Assembly: GCF_013248965.1 (NCBI RefSeq)
Contig: NZ_JABRVQ010000015.1
Coordinates: 1 to 64,000 of the forward strand
Origin: Psychrobacter okhotskensis
GTDB taxonomy: Bacteria > Pseudomonadota > Gammaproteobacteria > Pseudomonadales > Moraxellaceae
Direction: 5' to 3'
Length of the DNA stretch: 64,000 nucleotides
Position numbers and translations under genes: made by a program. Below are positions 43,166-52,533 of this stretch, in pieces. Within the stretch, counting starts at the first letter, position 1. Every line of letters starts with the position of its first letter. Under the pieces are notes generated by a model. It had not been told where the DNA came from, did no database searches, and saw nothing but the letters and a program-made list of their open reading frames with translations.

Positions 43166-44320
43166 ATGATTAGAGATAAGGAAGTACTCGACCATATCGT
43201 CCAAACTATTCGTCAATTTGTGAATAACCAACTAATACCAAAAGAAGATTGGGTGGCAGAAAATGACCGCCTGCCAGAAGAGATTATTAGTCAGATGCGT
43301 GAGTTGGGTCTATTTGGACTGACCATTCCTGAAGAGTACGGTGGACTTGGCGTTACGATGGAAGAAGAGGTCACATTGGCATTTGAGTTAGGGCGCACCT
43401 CACCTGCTTTTCGCTCATTAATAGGCACTAATAACGGTATTGGTTCCTCTGGTCTGGTCATCGATGGTACTGAAGCGCAAAAACAAAAATACCTACCAAG
43501 ACTGGCCAGCGGTGAAATTATCGGCTCTTTTTGCTTGACCGAACCTGAGTCAGGCTCCGATGCGGCATCGCTGCGAACCACTGCAATTAAAGACGGCGAT
43601 ACTTACGTACTCAACGGCACCAAGCGTTATATCACCAATGCCCCTCAAGCCGGTATATTTACTGTGATGGCACGCACTGACCCCGAAAACAAAAGATCGG
43701 GCGGTATTTCAGCATTCATTGTTGAGAGCGACACCCCTGGTATTACACTTGGTAAAATCGACAAAAAAATGGGGCAAAAAGGCGCACATACTTGTGATGT
43801 CATTTTTGATAACTGCGTCGTACCTGTTGATGCTTTGATTGGTGGTGTAGAAGGCGTAGGTTTTAAAACCGCCATGAAGGTTCTGGATAAAGGCCGCTTA
43901 CATATCGCTGCAGCGAGTACAGGCGCAGCCACTCGCATGTTAGATGACGCGCTACGCTATGCCGTCGAGCGTAAACAGTTTGGTCAACCCATTGCCAATT
44001 TTCAGCTGATTCAAGCGATGCTTGCTGATTCAAAAGCAGAGATTTATGCGGCCAAATCGATGGTATTAGATGCTTCACGCTTGCGCGATGATGGCAAAGA
44101 TGTCGTTACCGAGTCGTCATGTGCCAAGATGTTTGCCACCGAAATGTGTGGCCGTGTTGCTGATAGAGCCGTGCAAATTCATGGCGGTGCTGGTTATATT
44201 GCCGATTATGGCATTGAACGTTTTTATCGTGATGTGCGCTTATATCGTTTGTATGAAGGCACGACCCAAATCCAGCAGATCATTATTGCCCGCAATATGA
44301 TTAAAGAAGTTAGCGAGTAG
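43166..44320 (+). CDS. dcaA: Acyl-CoA dehydrogenase (DcaA-like)
   Basis: About 384 residues from ATG 43166, which follows AAGGAAGAA; the frame is open 22 codons further upstream without a ribosome site. FAD-dependent first step of beta-oxidation. Seen: CLTEPESGSDAASLRTTA, GTKRYITNAP, RKQFGQPIANFQLIQAMLAD, and GGAGYIADYGIERFYRDVRL with LYEGTTQIQ, whose glutamate is the catalytic base of the medium- and short-chain class. It is divergent from dcaE and co-directional with the MFS transporter, 147 bases away. In the Acinetobacter pathway DcaA oxidises adipyl-CoA and similar dicarboxyl-CoAs; that substrate is inferred from context. Confidence 0.88.
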   Translation: MIRDKEVLDHIVQTIRQFVNNQLIPKEDWVAENDRLPEEIISQMRELGLFGLTIPEEYGGLGVTMEEEVTLAFELGRTSPAFRSLIGTNNGIGSSGLVIDGTEAQKQKYLPRLASGEIIGSFCLTEPESGSDAASLRTTAIKDGDTYVLNGTKRYITNAPQAGIFTVMARTDPENKRSGGISAFIVESDTPGITLGKIDKKMGQKGAHTCDVIFDNCVVPVDALIGGVEGVGFKTAMKVLDKGRLHIAAASTGAATRMLDDALRYAVERKQFGQPIANFQLIQAMLADSKAEIYAAKSMVLDASRLRDDGKDVVTESSCAKMFATEMCGRVADRAVQIHGGAGYIADYGIERFYRDVRLYRLYEGTTQIQQIIIARNMIKEVSE

Positions 44321-44467
44321 TTGTCATTTATTTGAATGCTATTTATTTGATTATTAAAAGGTATTTACATTATCAAAGCATATCGAGGTATTTGCTAGGA
44401 CGCAGATATCTGGTTTATATCGCTGTTACCATAAAATTTCTTTCTCACAACAATAAGGATATACATT

Positions 44468-45733
44468 GTGAAAAGTGCTGCTATAACGTCAACTCCAAGC
44501 TCAAGCTCTATCCAAAAGCAACCTTGGAAATTGGCCTTCTTTTTTTGTTTTCTAGTGCTGTTATGTGATGGGGCTGATATTGGGATTCTCGCCTTTACCC
44601 TGTCAAGTCTCAAGCTAGAGTTTGGATTGACCAATATACAAGCGGGTGCTTTGGGGAGTTGGTCGTTATTTGGCATGGCCATCGGTGGATTTTTCGGTGG
44701 TTGGGCCTGTGATCGTTTTGGCCGAGTACGTGTTATCGTGATTGCGACAGCGATGTTCTCTGTGTTATCTGGTTTTAGTGGCTTTGTACAGAGCTACGAG
44801 CAGTTTGTAGCATTGCGATTCACCGCTTGCTTGGGTCTTGGCAGTTTATATATTGCCACTAATACCCTGATGTCTGAAATGGTACCTACCAAACATCGAA
44901 CGACGGTACTTGCAGCACTGATGACAGGTTTTACATTAGGGTCTTTAGTGATCACAAGCATTTCGGCTTGGATTATTCCTACCTATGGTTGGCGTACCTT
45001 ATATCTCTTAACATTCTTACCTATCATTCTCTCGATATCGATGTATTTCCTTATCCCTGAACCAAATTCTTGGAAAGAGGCTCGTGCTCTCAAACTTAGT
45101 GGTACGAAAAACTCACTCACAAAACCTGAAAACCCTTATAAAGCCATCTTTGAAAATCCAAAACATCGCATCATGTTCATTTTATGGTCCATGAGTTCAG
45201 GGCTATTACTATTTGGTTATTTCGGTGTAAGTAACTGGCTACCGTCTTATCTAGAAACTGAACTGGGTATCAAGTTTAAGGAGATGGCACTATATATGGC
45301 GGGTACTTACTTGACGATGATGTTTGCTAAAGTCGTGGCAGGTTTAGTGGCTGATAGAATTGGTCGCAAAATAGTATTTGCCTTCGGCACTATGGGCACA
45401 GCGCTATTTATTCCAGTGTTAGTCTATATGCATACTCCAGAGAACATCGGTTGGTTAATGATAACCTTTGGTTTCTTATACGGCATCCCTTATGCGATCA
45501 ATGCCACCTACTTGACGGAAAGCTTTCCTACCGCTATTCGAGGTACGGCCATTGGCGGTGCGTTCAATATCGGACGACTGGGCTCAGTTATTGCACCAGT
45601 TGCCATTGGTTATATGGCTATGCAAAACTCTATCGGCGCAGGTCTGTTACTTATGGCAGGCGCGTATTTCTTATGTGGTCTTATTCCAACGTTGTTCATC
45701 AAAGAACAGCAATATGATCCACAGAAGGCGTAA
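44468..45733 (+). CDS. dcaK: MFS transporter, aromatic acid:H+ symporter (AAHS) type
   Basis: A 421-residue 12-helix permease starting at GTG 44468. AAHS traits: the DGADIGILAF stretch in helix 1 (like DGFDxA in PcaK), motif-A-like GGWACDRFGRVRVI between helices 2 and 3 with a second copy LVADRIGRKIVFA between helices 8 and 9, and a long central cytosolic loop. It imports the acid that the cluster degrades, probably by proton symport. It follows dcaA on the same strand, as the dcaK permease does in the Acinetobacter dca set. The exact substrate cannot be decided. Confidence 0.85.
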   Translation: MKSAAITSTPSSSSIQKQPWKLAFFFCFLVLLCDGADIGILAFTLSSLKLEFGLTNIQAGALGSWSLFGMAIGGFFGGWACDRFGRVRVIVIATAMFSVLSGFSGFVQSYEQFVALRFTACLGLGSLYIATNTLMSEMVPTKHRTTVLAALMTGFTLGSLVITSISAWIIPTYGWRTLYLLTFLPIILSISMYFLIPEPNSWKEARALKLSGTKNSLTKPENPYKAIFENPKHRIMFILWSMSSGLLLFGYFGVSNWLPSYLETELGIKFKEMALYMAGTYLTMMFAKVVAGLVADRIGRKIVFAFGTMGTALFIPVLVYMHTPENIGWLMITFGFLYGIPYAINATYLTESFPTAIRGTAIGGAFNIGRLGSVIAPVAIGYMAMQNSIGAGLLLMAGAYFLCGLIPTLFIKEQQYDPQKA

Positions 45734-45750
45734 TACTATTGAGTACATAT

Positions 45751-45767
45751 ATACCGCATAGCGAAAT
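45751..45767. promoter_or_regulatory. Operator-like motif, copy 3 (before the IclR gene)
   Basis: ATACCGCATAGCGAAAT, nearly identical over its first 14 bases to the copy at 42923. It lies 18 bases after the transporter stop and about 340 bases before the regulator start, with the MITE inserted in between, so it could have been the regulator's own control site before insertion. Confidence 0.5.
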
Positions 45768-45875
45768 ACTTTATATTTATAATAGCTATGTTAATAATTT
45801 CAATGTACATTAATAGAGTGTTATTAAAAGCAACAAACTACTATCAGTGTACAACTATTGGCTTGCAAAGTACTA

Positions 45876-46045
45876 GGGCGTGTCTTCATTTCAAAAATGG
45901 TGATAAAAATGAGATAAATTGCCGTCAAACAAGAAAAATAGTGCAGATAATATCGGGATATTAACCAGCTATTTGACGATGTTTGGCAAAATTTAGCCAT
46001 TTTTAGCCCATTTAGATGACTATCGAGTGAATTGAAGACACGCCC
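45876..46045. mobile_element. MITE with 18-bp terminal inverted repeats
   Basis: A 170-base non-coding element. Left end GGGCGTGTCTTCATTTCA and right end (complement) GGGCGTGTCTTCAATTCA match at 17 of 18 positions. TA stands on both sides (45874-45875 and 46046-46047), compatible with a TA target duplication as in the IS630/Tc1 group. No transposase frame is inside, so it needs a full-length partner elsewhere in the genome. Confidence 0.8.
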
Positions 46046-46103
46046 TAAAAGTAGTGAATTCTATGCTATTTAAATCAATTTAACTAAGAGCAACAAATCG
46101 TAT

Positions 46104-46949
46104 ATGACAACTAATATCCTTGCTGATGAAGACTCTAATAAATCAACACATATTGAGCTGTTAGAGCCGATTAGTGACATGAGAGATAAAAACGATAGGC
46201 AGTTCATTACCGCTTTGGCACGCGGGCTAGAGCTGCTGCGTTGTTTTACCCCGCAGCGCCCTTATCTGGGTAATCAAGACTTAAGCCAATTAACTGGGCT
46301 GCCTAAAGGGACAATTACGCGTCTGACTTATACTCTTGTGAAGTTAGGATATCTAAAGCAATCGACCAACAGTAGTAAATATCAGCTTTCTGCCGGTGTC
46401 TTAGGGTTTGGCTATACGATGATGGCGAATATCTCTATCAACAATTTAGTCACCCCCTATATGGAAGAACTGGCAGATTATGCCAATAGTGCGGTCGCTA
46501 TGGCAACCCGTGATCGCCTGAGGATGGTATATCTCAATGTCGTACAAGGGTCTGGGACGACTACCATGCGACGTAATGTCGGCTCATACCTACCCATTCA
46601 TTTAAGCTCAATGGGACGTGCGTGTTTAGCCAGTATGCCCGCTGCTGAGCAAGAATTTATCCTTGATGCCATCCGTAGTAAGTATAAAGATGATTGGCTG
46701 AAAATTAGACGCGGACTGGATAAAGCCTTTAGAGATTATGACGACTATGGTTATTGCTTTTCGATTAGTGAATGGCAAAAAGACGTCAACGCTGTCGCCA
46801 CTGCCATCATGCATCCAACTGAGGGCTTACTGACTTTTAATTGCGGCGCACCTAGTTTTGTTCTTAGTCGTACTAAACTAGAAGAAGACATTGCCCCGCG
46901 TCTACTGCATATGAAGAATAATATTGAGAGTAATATGTATATTAGCTAA
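46104..46949 (+). CDS. IclR-family transcriptional regulator
   Basis: A 281-residue IclR-type regulator: after a 35-residue tail, FITALARGLELLRCFTPQ opens the winged helix, with LSQLTGLPKGTITRLTYTL as recognition-helix region, followed by an effector domain with RRNVGSYLPIHLSSMGRA, typical of PcaR/PobR-like members. Positioned after the dca transporter on the same strand and convergent with the pxp operon. The three operator-like motifs lie in the dca cluster, which points to control of dca genes. In Bacillus, kip/pxp genes also have an IclR neighbour (KipR), so control of pxp cannot be excluded. No strong ribosome site precedes ATG 46104. Confidence 0.88.
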   Translation: MTTNILADEDSNKSTHIELLEPISDMRDKNDRQFITALARGLELLRCFTPQRPYLGNQDLSQLTGLPKGTITRLTYTLVKLGYLKQSTNSSKYQLSAGVLGFGYTMMANISINNLVTPYMEELADYANSAVAMATRDRLRMVYLNVVQGSGTTTMRRNVGSYLPIHLSSMGRACLASMPAAEQEFILDAIRSKYKDDWLKIRRGLDKAFRDYDDYGYCFSISEWQKDVNAVATAIMHPTEGLLTFNCGAPSFVLSRTKLEEDIAPRLLHMKNNIESNMYIS

Positions 46950-47011
46950 AGCATGTAAGCCATACTTCACATGCTAAGCTCGCCTAATCATCGATGATCC
47001 TAACGATCATT

Positions 47012-47458
47012 TTAATATAATTCCAAAGCTAAAATAGGCTGCCCGTATTCAACAATTTGCCCATTCTCAACTAATATATCGCTCACAACCCCTTCTTTGT
47101 CACTGACCACAGGTAGCAGTCGAGTCAATTCTTCAATATAGCAAATCGGTTGACCCTTTTTAATTTGATCGCCTTTGCTAACTAAATGATCAGTTGCACC
47201 ATCTTCACTTAAATAAACCCGACCAACATGCGTCGCGCGTACCTGTGATAGAGCACTATCAAGGTTTGCAGCATTTTGATCTGCACTGTTTTTATCCGTA
47301 CTGTTTTGGATAATCTTTGATTTTACAGGGCTGGCAGTCTTCTGCTGGTTTACGTTATTAACTACCGTAACTGACTGCCCATTATCTTCAATCGTTACTT
47401 TATACAGTTGGCTGCTTTCAACGAGTTTAACCACCCGTGCCACTTGTTCTATATCCAT
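47012..47458 (-). CDS. Biotin-carrier-like protein lacking the biotin lysine
   Basis: About 148 residues from ATG 47458 (MDIEQVARVV), which follows AAGGAG by six bases. It has the layout of an AccB-type biotin carboxyl carrier: a short N-terminal helix (VARVVKLVESSQLYKVTIEDNG), a linker rich in S, N and K, and a C-terminal lipoyl-like fold (RATHVGRVYLS ... GDQIKKGQPICYIEE ... SDKEGVVSDILVENGQIVEYGQPILALEL). Where the biotin site EAMKM should be, it reads IEELTRLL, so it cannot be biotinylated. Its paralogue at 52534 keeps EAMKMM. It is the last gene of the operon, 10 bases after the transporter stop. It may be a structural or regulatory subunit. Confidence 0.8.
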   Translation of the reverse strand: MDIEQVARVVKLVESSQLYKVTIEDNGQSVTVVNNVNQQKTASPVKSKIIQNSTDKNSADQNAANLDSALSQVRATHVGRVYLSEDGATDHLVSKGDQIKKGQPICYIEELTRLLPVVSDKEGVVSDILVENGQIVEYGQPILALELY

Positions 47459-47468
47459 CATAAACTCC

Positions 47469-48656
47469 TTAACTGATACCAAGATATTGAGCGATAGTCA
47501 TCACGCTTAGAATACTCATCGCAATAGCAATTAACCAACCAAAGACAGCAATCCAAACAGGATGCTTATAATTACCGACGATATTTTTTCTATAGGCCGC
47601 AATAAGTATAATCACCATAGCGATAGGTAGTACTAAGCCATTTAACGTCCCGACTAATACAAGTACTTGAGCTGGCTTGCCGATAGTGGCAAAGACGAAT
47701 GTCGAGATGACAATAAAACCAATAATAAAATAGCGCTTATGGGTCTCGATAAAGGGATGAAAATTGGTCATAAAAGATACGGAAGTATACGCAGCGCCAA
47801 TAACAGAGGTCACTGAGGCCGCCCAAATCACCATACCAAAAACAACTTTACCAGTATTGCCTAGGATATACTGAAAAGGCGACATTGCTGGATTTGAGGG
47901 GTCTAACGCGATACCTTTGGAGACCACGCCCAAGACAGCAAGGAATAAGAAGACGCGAATAACAGAGGCAATCAAAATGCCAGAGACCGAGCTTCTGGTC
48001 ACAGAGTCTAGGTTTTCTTCTCCGCTGACGCCTGCTTCTAACAACCGATGAGCACCAGAGAAAGTAATATAACCACCAACCGTACCGCCTACTAAGGTTA
48101 CGATCGCTACCGCATCTATCTTATCAGGCATAATGGTTTTGGTAACTGCTTCAGCTAATGGTGGATCAGACTTAAACATTACATAGATAATTAACACAAT
48201 TAAAATAAAGCCCATTAGCTGAGTGAACTTATCCATGATAGGGCCGGTTTCGCGGCCTAGAAATATAGCAACAGCGATTACCCCACTGATCAGTGCGCCA
48301 GTAATGGGTGAGATATTGAACATCGACTGCATACCGAGCCCAGCGCCGCCAATATTACCGATATTAAATGCTAAGCCTCCAGCAATAATCAGGAAAGCGA
48401 GCAAATAGCCCACTCCAGGAAACACCAAGTTAGCAATTTCCTGCGCGCGCTTTTTGGATACGGCGACTACTCGCCAAACGTTAAGCTGGACGCCAATATC
48501 CATGACAATAGAGATTAAAATAACAAAACCAAAGCTTGCCATCAAGCTTTCGGTAAAAGTGGCGGTTTGTGTCAAAAACCCTGGTCCTACTGCTGAGGTT
48601 GCCATCAAAAAAGCGGCACCTAAAATAGCGGTATTGTGTTTTTTTAAGGTACTCAT
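47469..48656 (-). CDS. NRAMP-family transporter, YcsG-like
   Basis: About 395 residues, 11 hydrophobic helices, of the NRAMP-like (YcsG) class. Family traits include GPGFLTQTATFTES in helix 1 (where divalent-metal NRAMPs have DPGN) and an NIGNIGGAGLGMQ block. The metal-binding DPGN is not present, so metal transport is unlikely. In Bacillus subtilis, ycsG lies with pxpABC, and the family is thought to carry the operon's organic substrate. Position between the degenerate carrier and pxpA fits that. The start at 48656 follows AAGGA. Role inferred from neighbours. Confidence 0.78.
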   Translation of the reverse strand: MSTLKKHNTAILGAAFLMATSAVGPGFLTQTATFTESLMASFGFVILISIVMDIGVQLNVWRVVAVSKKRAQEIANLVFPGVGYLLAFLIIAGGLAFNIGNIGGAGLGMQSMFNISPITGALISGVIAVAIFLGRETGPIMDKFTQLMGFILIVLIIYVMFKSDPPLAEAVTKTIMPDKIDAVAIVTLVGGTVGGYITFSGAHRLLEAGVSGEENLDSVTRSSVSGILIASVIRVFLFLAVLGVVSKGIALDPSNPAMSPFQYILGNTGKVVFGMVIWAASVTSVIGAAYTSVSFMTNFHPFIETHKRYFIIGFIVISTFVFATIGKPAQVLVLVGTLNGLVLPIAMVIILIAAYRKNIVGNYKHPVWIAVFGWLIAIAMSILSVMTIAQYLGIS

Positions 48657-48709
48657 AAACATCCTTGTTTTATACAGAGTAGGTCGTTCAAGTTATTATT
48701 AATCTGATA

Positions 48710-49444
48710 TTAAGCTGATATCTCAATACCTTTCAACTCTAACTGCTTTTTTATTTCTTGAGCAAAAAGAATGGCATGTTCACCGTCGCCATGTAAGCAG
48801 ACGCTTTGGGCATCTACCGGCACTTTTTCACCGCATACACTGGTTACAAACCCTTCAGTAATCATTTGTAGCACATGATTGGTCGCTTCATCCGTGTCCG
48901 TTATTAGAGCATTGTCTTTGCTACGCGAGACTAGCGAGCCATCTTTTTCATAGTTCCTATCAGCGAATACTTCAGATATCACCTCTAGACCATGATTTTT
49001 TGCTGACTTGACCAGATAGCCACCCGACAAACCCATCACTTTTAAATTGGAATCAAAATTCTTAATTTCACTGACCAGAATATCTGCTAATGATTCATTA
49101 GCAGCGGCTTGGTTATATAAAGCGCCATGCGGTTTCACATACTCTAACGGCACACCAACCAAGTCACAAAGCGCTTTGGTCGCTCCCAACTGATACCGCA
49201 TTAAGGCACGATAGCCTTCTTCGTCTAAAACTTGATCACTGCGACCAAAGTTCTCTCTATCGTCTAGACTGGGATGAGCCCCTACCCTGACATTATTTTC
49301 TTTTGCCAACTGTAAGGTGATTAGCATCTCGGCATAAGAACCGGCATGTAATCCACAGCACACGTTAGCCGAGCTTACTATGGTCATCAGCTTATCGTCT
49401 TGTCCGCAGCCTTCGGCAACGTCGGCATTTAAATCAACTTTCAT
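48710..49444 (-). CDS. pxpA: 5-oxoprolinase subunit A (LamB/YcsF family)
   Basis: About 244 residues from ATG 49444 (MKVDLNADVAEG), the family's normal beginning, which follows AAGGAG by eight bases. The N-terminal DLNADVAEGCGQDD, the SSANVCCGLHAGS segment, VGAHPSLDDRENFGR and VKPHGALYNQAA are all landmarks of PxpA, a TIM-like-barrel protein. With PxpB and PxpC it hydrolyses 5-oxoproline to glutamate using ATP. Its start overlaps the 3' end of pxpC by 11 bases. Older annotations call it lactam utilisation protein LamB. Confidence 0.93.
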   Translation of the reverse strand: MKVDLNADVAEGCGQDDKLMTIVSSANVCCGLHAGSYAEMLITLQLAKENNVRVGAHPSLDDRENFGRSDQVLDEEGYRALMRYQLGATKALCDLVGVPLEYVKPHGALYNQAAANESLADILVSEIKNFDSNLKVMGLSGGYLVKSAKNHGLEVISEVFADRNYEKDGSLVSRSKDNALITDTDEATNHVLQMITEGFVTSVCGEKVPVDAQSVCLHGDGEHAILFAQEIKKQLELKGIEISA

Positions 49445-50354
49445 GGGCGTACTCCTTAATTTGCTCAATATAGTGTTGTCTTTTTTGCTGCTCACGCAAT
49501 GCTTGCTCTACCTCTACGACGACAAATTGACAAGTTTTACCAAACCGAATTTGCGCCATTAACCCTATATCAGCGTTAATTACCGTCGCAATTTTAGGAT
49601 AGCCACCCGTCGTTTGGGCATCAGCCATCAGAACAATCGGCTGCCCTTGCGGCGGTACTTGAATCATGCCAATATCGACACCGTGCGAGCTCATTTGCAT
49701 AGCTTCATTAAACTCAAGTGCGCTACCATCCAAGCGATAGCCCATACGGTTGCTACTGCTTTGTAGTTGCCATTGCTGTGATTCAAACGCGGCTTTTGAG
49801 GCAGAGGTAAAGTACTCATACTCACTGTTTTTTATTACTCTAATCCTATTGGTTGGCTCAAGGCGAGCCACTCCTATAACCCGTAAGCTTGAGGATGTTC
49901 TCACTTTTAGAACATCATCTGCTTTAAGGTATCTACCTTTAAAACCGCCAAAACTGGCTTTTAGATTGGTGCTGGACGATTGTAGGACTGGCTCGATATC
50001 AAAGCCGCCATGTACACACAGATAGGTATACATACCTTGTAATGGACGCAGCAGTTTAAGCGTTTGCCCTGCCTGCGCATTAATACGCCAATAGCAGGGA
50101 ATGCGCTTATCATCTATATATGCCTCGTACAGCGCACCCGTTAAGCAAAAACTCACATCTTCTTCAAACTGTATCGTGAGACTGCCGACCGCTATTTCGA
50201 TAGCAGGCTCGTTAAGGTCGTTCTTTAACAACGCATTTCCTGCTTGCAAAGCCCAGCTATCCATTACCCCACTTCTATCCACGCCCATGCTTCGGTAGCC
50301 GAATCGTCCCGAGTCTTGGATGCTAGCAAGCGCACTAGTGGTTAAAATCTTCAT
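49434..50354 (-). CDS. pxpC: 5-oxoprolinase subunit C (KipA, carboxyltransferase-like)
   Basis: A 306-residue protein of the KipA/AHS2 family. ASIQDSGRFGYRSMGVDRSGVMDSWALQAGN is the family's opening block (residues about 10-40), ICLTGA-like FCLTGALYEAYID, YLCVHGGFD and SSHGVDIGMIQVPPQGQPIVLMADAQTTGGYPKI further markers. With PxpB it forms the KipI-KipA-like complex that activates 5-oxoproline. The fold is shared with the carboxyltransferase part of urea carboxylase. It lies between pxpB (49 bases upstream) and pxpA (overlap). ATG is 50354; no unusual features. Confidence 0.93.
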   Translation of the reverse strand: MKILTTSALASIQDSGRFGYRSMGVDRSGVMDSWALQAGNALLKNDLNEPAIEIAVGSLTIQFEEDVSFCLTGALYEAYIDDKRIPCYWRINAQAGQTLKLLRPLQGMYTYLCVHGGFDIEPVLQSSSTNLKASFGGFKGRYLKADDVLKVRTSSSLRVIGVARLEPTNRIRVIKNSEYEYFTSASKAAFESQQWQLQSSSNRMGYRLDGSALEFNEAMQMSSHGVDIGMIQVPPQGQPIVLMADAQTTGGYPKIATVINADIGLMAQIRFGKTCQFVVVEVEQALREQQKRQHYIEQIKEYAHES

Positions 50355-50403
50355 TGATAGCCTCTATTTATTTGTATTAGCAGATACCTGATTTAAAGGT
50401 GTT

Positions 50404-51057
50404 TTATTCATAAATATCAATAGCGGTAAATTTCAAGGTATCGCCTGCGTTAAGCAAAGTAGGAGACGCTTTTGTTAAATCAAATAAAGGTATATCAGTT
50501 TGGCCTAACAGCTGCCAACCACCTGGGGATTCAAAAGGATAGACACCGGTTTGTTCACCACCGATGCCAACCGAACCTGCAGGCACTTTGGTTCTTGGGG
50601 TCGCATGTCTTGGAAAATATAAGGATTCAGATAAGCCGCCAAGATAAGGAAATCCGGGCTGAAAACCAATGAAGTAAACGGTATAGGTCGCCTCGGTATG
50701 TAATTTGACAACCACTTCAACAGAGAGACCCAATTCAGTGGCCAGTGTTTTTAAATCAGGGCCATATTTGCCGCCATAATGTACGGGAATTTCAATATGC
50801 TTACCGTTTATGGTTTTTGAAGGAATGTCACCAAGCAGAGCTGACAGTTTATTTTTAAACGCTTCAAGCTCGATCCATGTCAAGGAGAAGGTAAAGACAC
50901 TTAGGGTATTCATGCCGATGACGACTTCTAAGACTTCTGGCATCTGCTGTATGCTGTCGGCGAGCGCCCAGCACTGTTGCTGCTTCTCTAACGTTATAGG
51001 TTTAGGAAAAAACAACGTTAGATTGGTCTCACTGCATAGCTGCCATTGTAATTCCAT
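50404..51057 (-). CDS. pxpB: 5-oxoprolinase subunit B (KipI, AHS1 family)
   Basis: About 217 residues from ATG 51057, with GGAG nine bases before it. The KipI/AHS1 signature is clear: IEIPVHYGGKYGPDL, VYFIGFQPGFPYLGGL and TKVPAGSVGIGGEQTGVYP followed by ESPGGWQLLGQT, the last with the family's conserved PGGW. It partners PxpC. In B. subtilis the homologue KipI inhibits the sporulation kinase KinA, but the ancestral role is 5-oxoprolinase. Gene order here is pxpB, pxpC, pxpA downstream of the two biotin-carboxylase genes. Confidence 0.93.
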   Translation of the reverse strand: MELQWQLCSETNLTLFFPKPITLEKQQQCWALADSIQQMPEVLEVVIGMNTLSVFTFSLTWIELEAFKNKLSALLGDIPSKTINGKHIEIPVHYGGKYGPDLKTLATELGLSVEVVVKLHTEATYTVYFIGFQPGFPYLGGLSESLYFPRHATPRTKVPAGSVGIGGEQTGVYPFESPGGWQLLGQTDIPLFDLTKASPTLLNAGDTLKFTAIDIYE

Positions 51058-51126
51058 TACCACACGCTCCGTTATCTTTGTCTTTCATGTCGGCTTCAGA
51101 TCTATTTTTAGATATTAAAACTTAAC

Positions 51127-52473
51127 TTAGATATTCTCTTTTATCCATTCGGTCAGATAATGAATACTTACTTGACCCTGACAAAATGCTTCATCTTTAA
51201 ACAGTCGCTCGTGAAGGCTGATATTGGTATCAATGCCTGTAATTTGCGCTTCTGATAATGCCGCTTGCATCTTCTCAATCGCCGCTTCCCTTGAATGATC
51301 ATGCACGCATATTTTCGCTATCAAACTGTCATAAGAGGGTGGAACGGTATAGTTTGATTCGATATGGCTATCCACTCGAATACCAAGCCCTGCTGGCATA
51401 TGACAGTAGTCTATACGGCCAGCGTTGGGCAAAAAGGTAACAGGGTTTTCAGCATTAATACGGCACTCAAAAGCGTGTCCAGTGATAACAATATCACTTT
51501 GTTTATGCGCTAGCTCTAACCCTGCAGCCACTCGTATTTGTTCTTGAACGATATCGACCCCAGTGACCATCTCGGTAATAGGATGCTCAACCTGAATACG
51601 AGTATTCATCTCGATAAAAAAGAACTCACCGTTTTCATATAAAAACTCAAACGTGCCCGCCCCTCTATATTTCATTTGCTGGCAGGCAGTCGCGCAAGCT
51701 TGACCTATCCGCTGTCTTTGTTCATCAGTAATCCCTGGTGCTGGCGCTTCCTCTATTACTTTTTGGTGGCGGCGCTGCATAGAGCAATCGCGCTCACCTA
51801 GATAAATAGCATTGCCGTGGGTATCAGACAGCACTTGGATTTCGATATGGCGCGGCGCTTGTAGGTACTTTTCGAGATAAACAATAGCACTACCAAAATT
51901 GGCTTTAGCCTCTGTTTGCGTCATAGAAATAGCGGATAATAAATCAGCCTCTTGTTCCACGACTCGCATACCACGGCCACCGCCACCACTCGCCGCTTTG
52001 ATAATGACAGGATAGCCAACATCACTTGCAATCTTGATTATCTGATCGCTATCTGCGGGCAAAGCACCTTCGGAACCAGGTACACAAGGCACACTCGCGG
52101 CAATCATTTGCTTTTTAGCAGCGACCTTGTCTCCCATCTGTCTAATATTATCTGCGGTCGGCCCGATAAAAACGAGACCCGACTTCTCAATCAAATCCGC
52201 AAATTCTGCATTTTCGGACAAAAACCCATAGCCCGGGTGAATGGCGTCGGCGTTGGTCATTTTTGCCGCAGAGACAATCGCTCTTTGATTTAGGTAGCTG
52301 TGTGTCGCATTAGCAGGACCAATACATATCCTCTCATCGGCGAGGCGGACTGGTAGCGAGTCTCTATCCGCCTCCGAATGGGTTATGACTGACCCGATAC
52401 CCAACTGTTTACAAGCTCGCACAATGCGTAAGGCAATCTCGCCACGGTTAGCAATTAAGATTTTTGAGAACAT
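51127..52473 (-). CDS. accC: Biotin carboxylase subunit (AccC-like)
   Basis: A 448-residue ATP-grasp biotin carboxylase that carboxylates biotin with bicarbonate and [21 protein letters not shown] at the N-terminus, [27 protein letters not shown] (glycine-rich ATP loop near residue 160), [30 protein letters not shown] and [27 protein letters not shown] (metal and catalytic region) are all present. It is probably not the housekeeping AccC because it lies in the pxp operon with its own carrier gene 60 bases upstream. It may form, with PxpB/PxpC, a split enzyme resembling urea carboxylase. Confidence 0.92.
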   Translation of the reverse strand: MFSKILIANRGEIALRIVRACKQLGIGSVITHSEADRDSLPVRLADERICIGPANATHSYLNQRAIVSAAKMTNADAIHPGYGFLSENAEFADLIEKSGLVFIGPTADNIRQMGDKVAAKKQMIAASVPCVPGSEGALPADSDQIIKIASDVGYPVIIKAASGGGGRGMRVVEQEADLLSAISMTQTEAKANFGSAIVYLEKYLQAPRHIEIQVLSDTHGNAIYLGERDCSMQRRHQKVIEEAPAPGITDEQRQRIGQACATACQQMKYRGAGTFEFLYENGEFFFIEMNTRIQVEHPITEMVTGVDIVQEQIRVAAGLELAHKQSDIVITGHAFECRINAENPVTFLPNAGRIDYCHMPAGLGIRVDSHIESNYTVPPSYDSLIAKICVHDHSREAAIEKMQAALSEAQITGIDTNISLHERLFKDEAFCQGQVSIHYLTEWIKENI

Positions 52474-52533
52474 GTCGATTTTCCTAAGCTGATATTCCTA
52501 AAAAGTATAGTACGTAAGCAATGTACGCTAATC

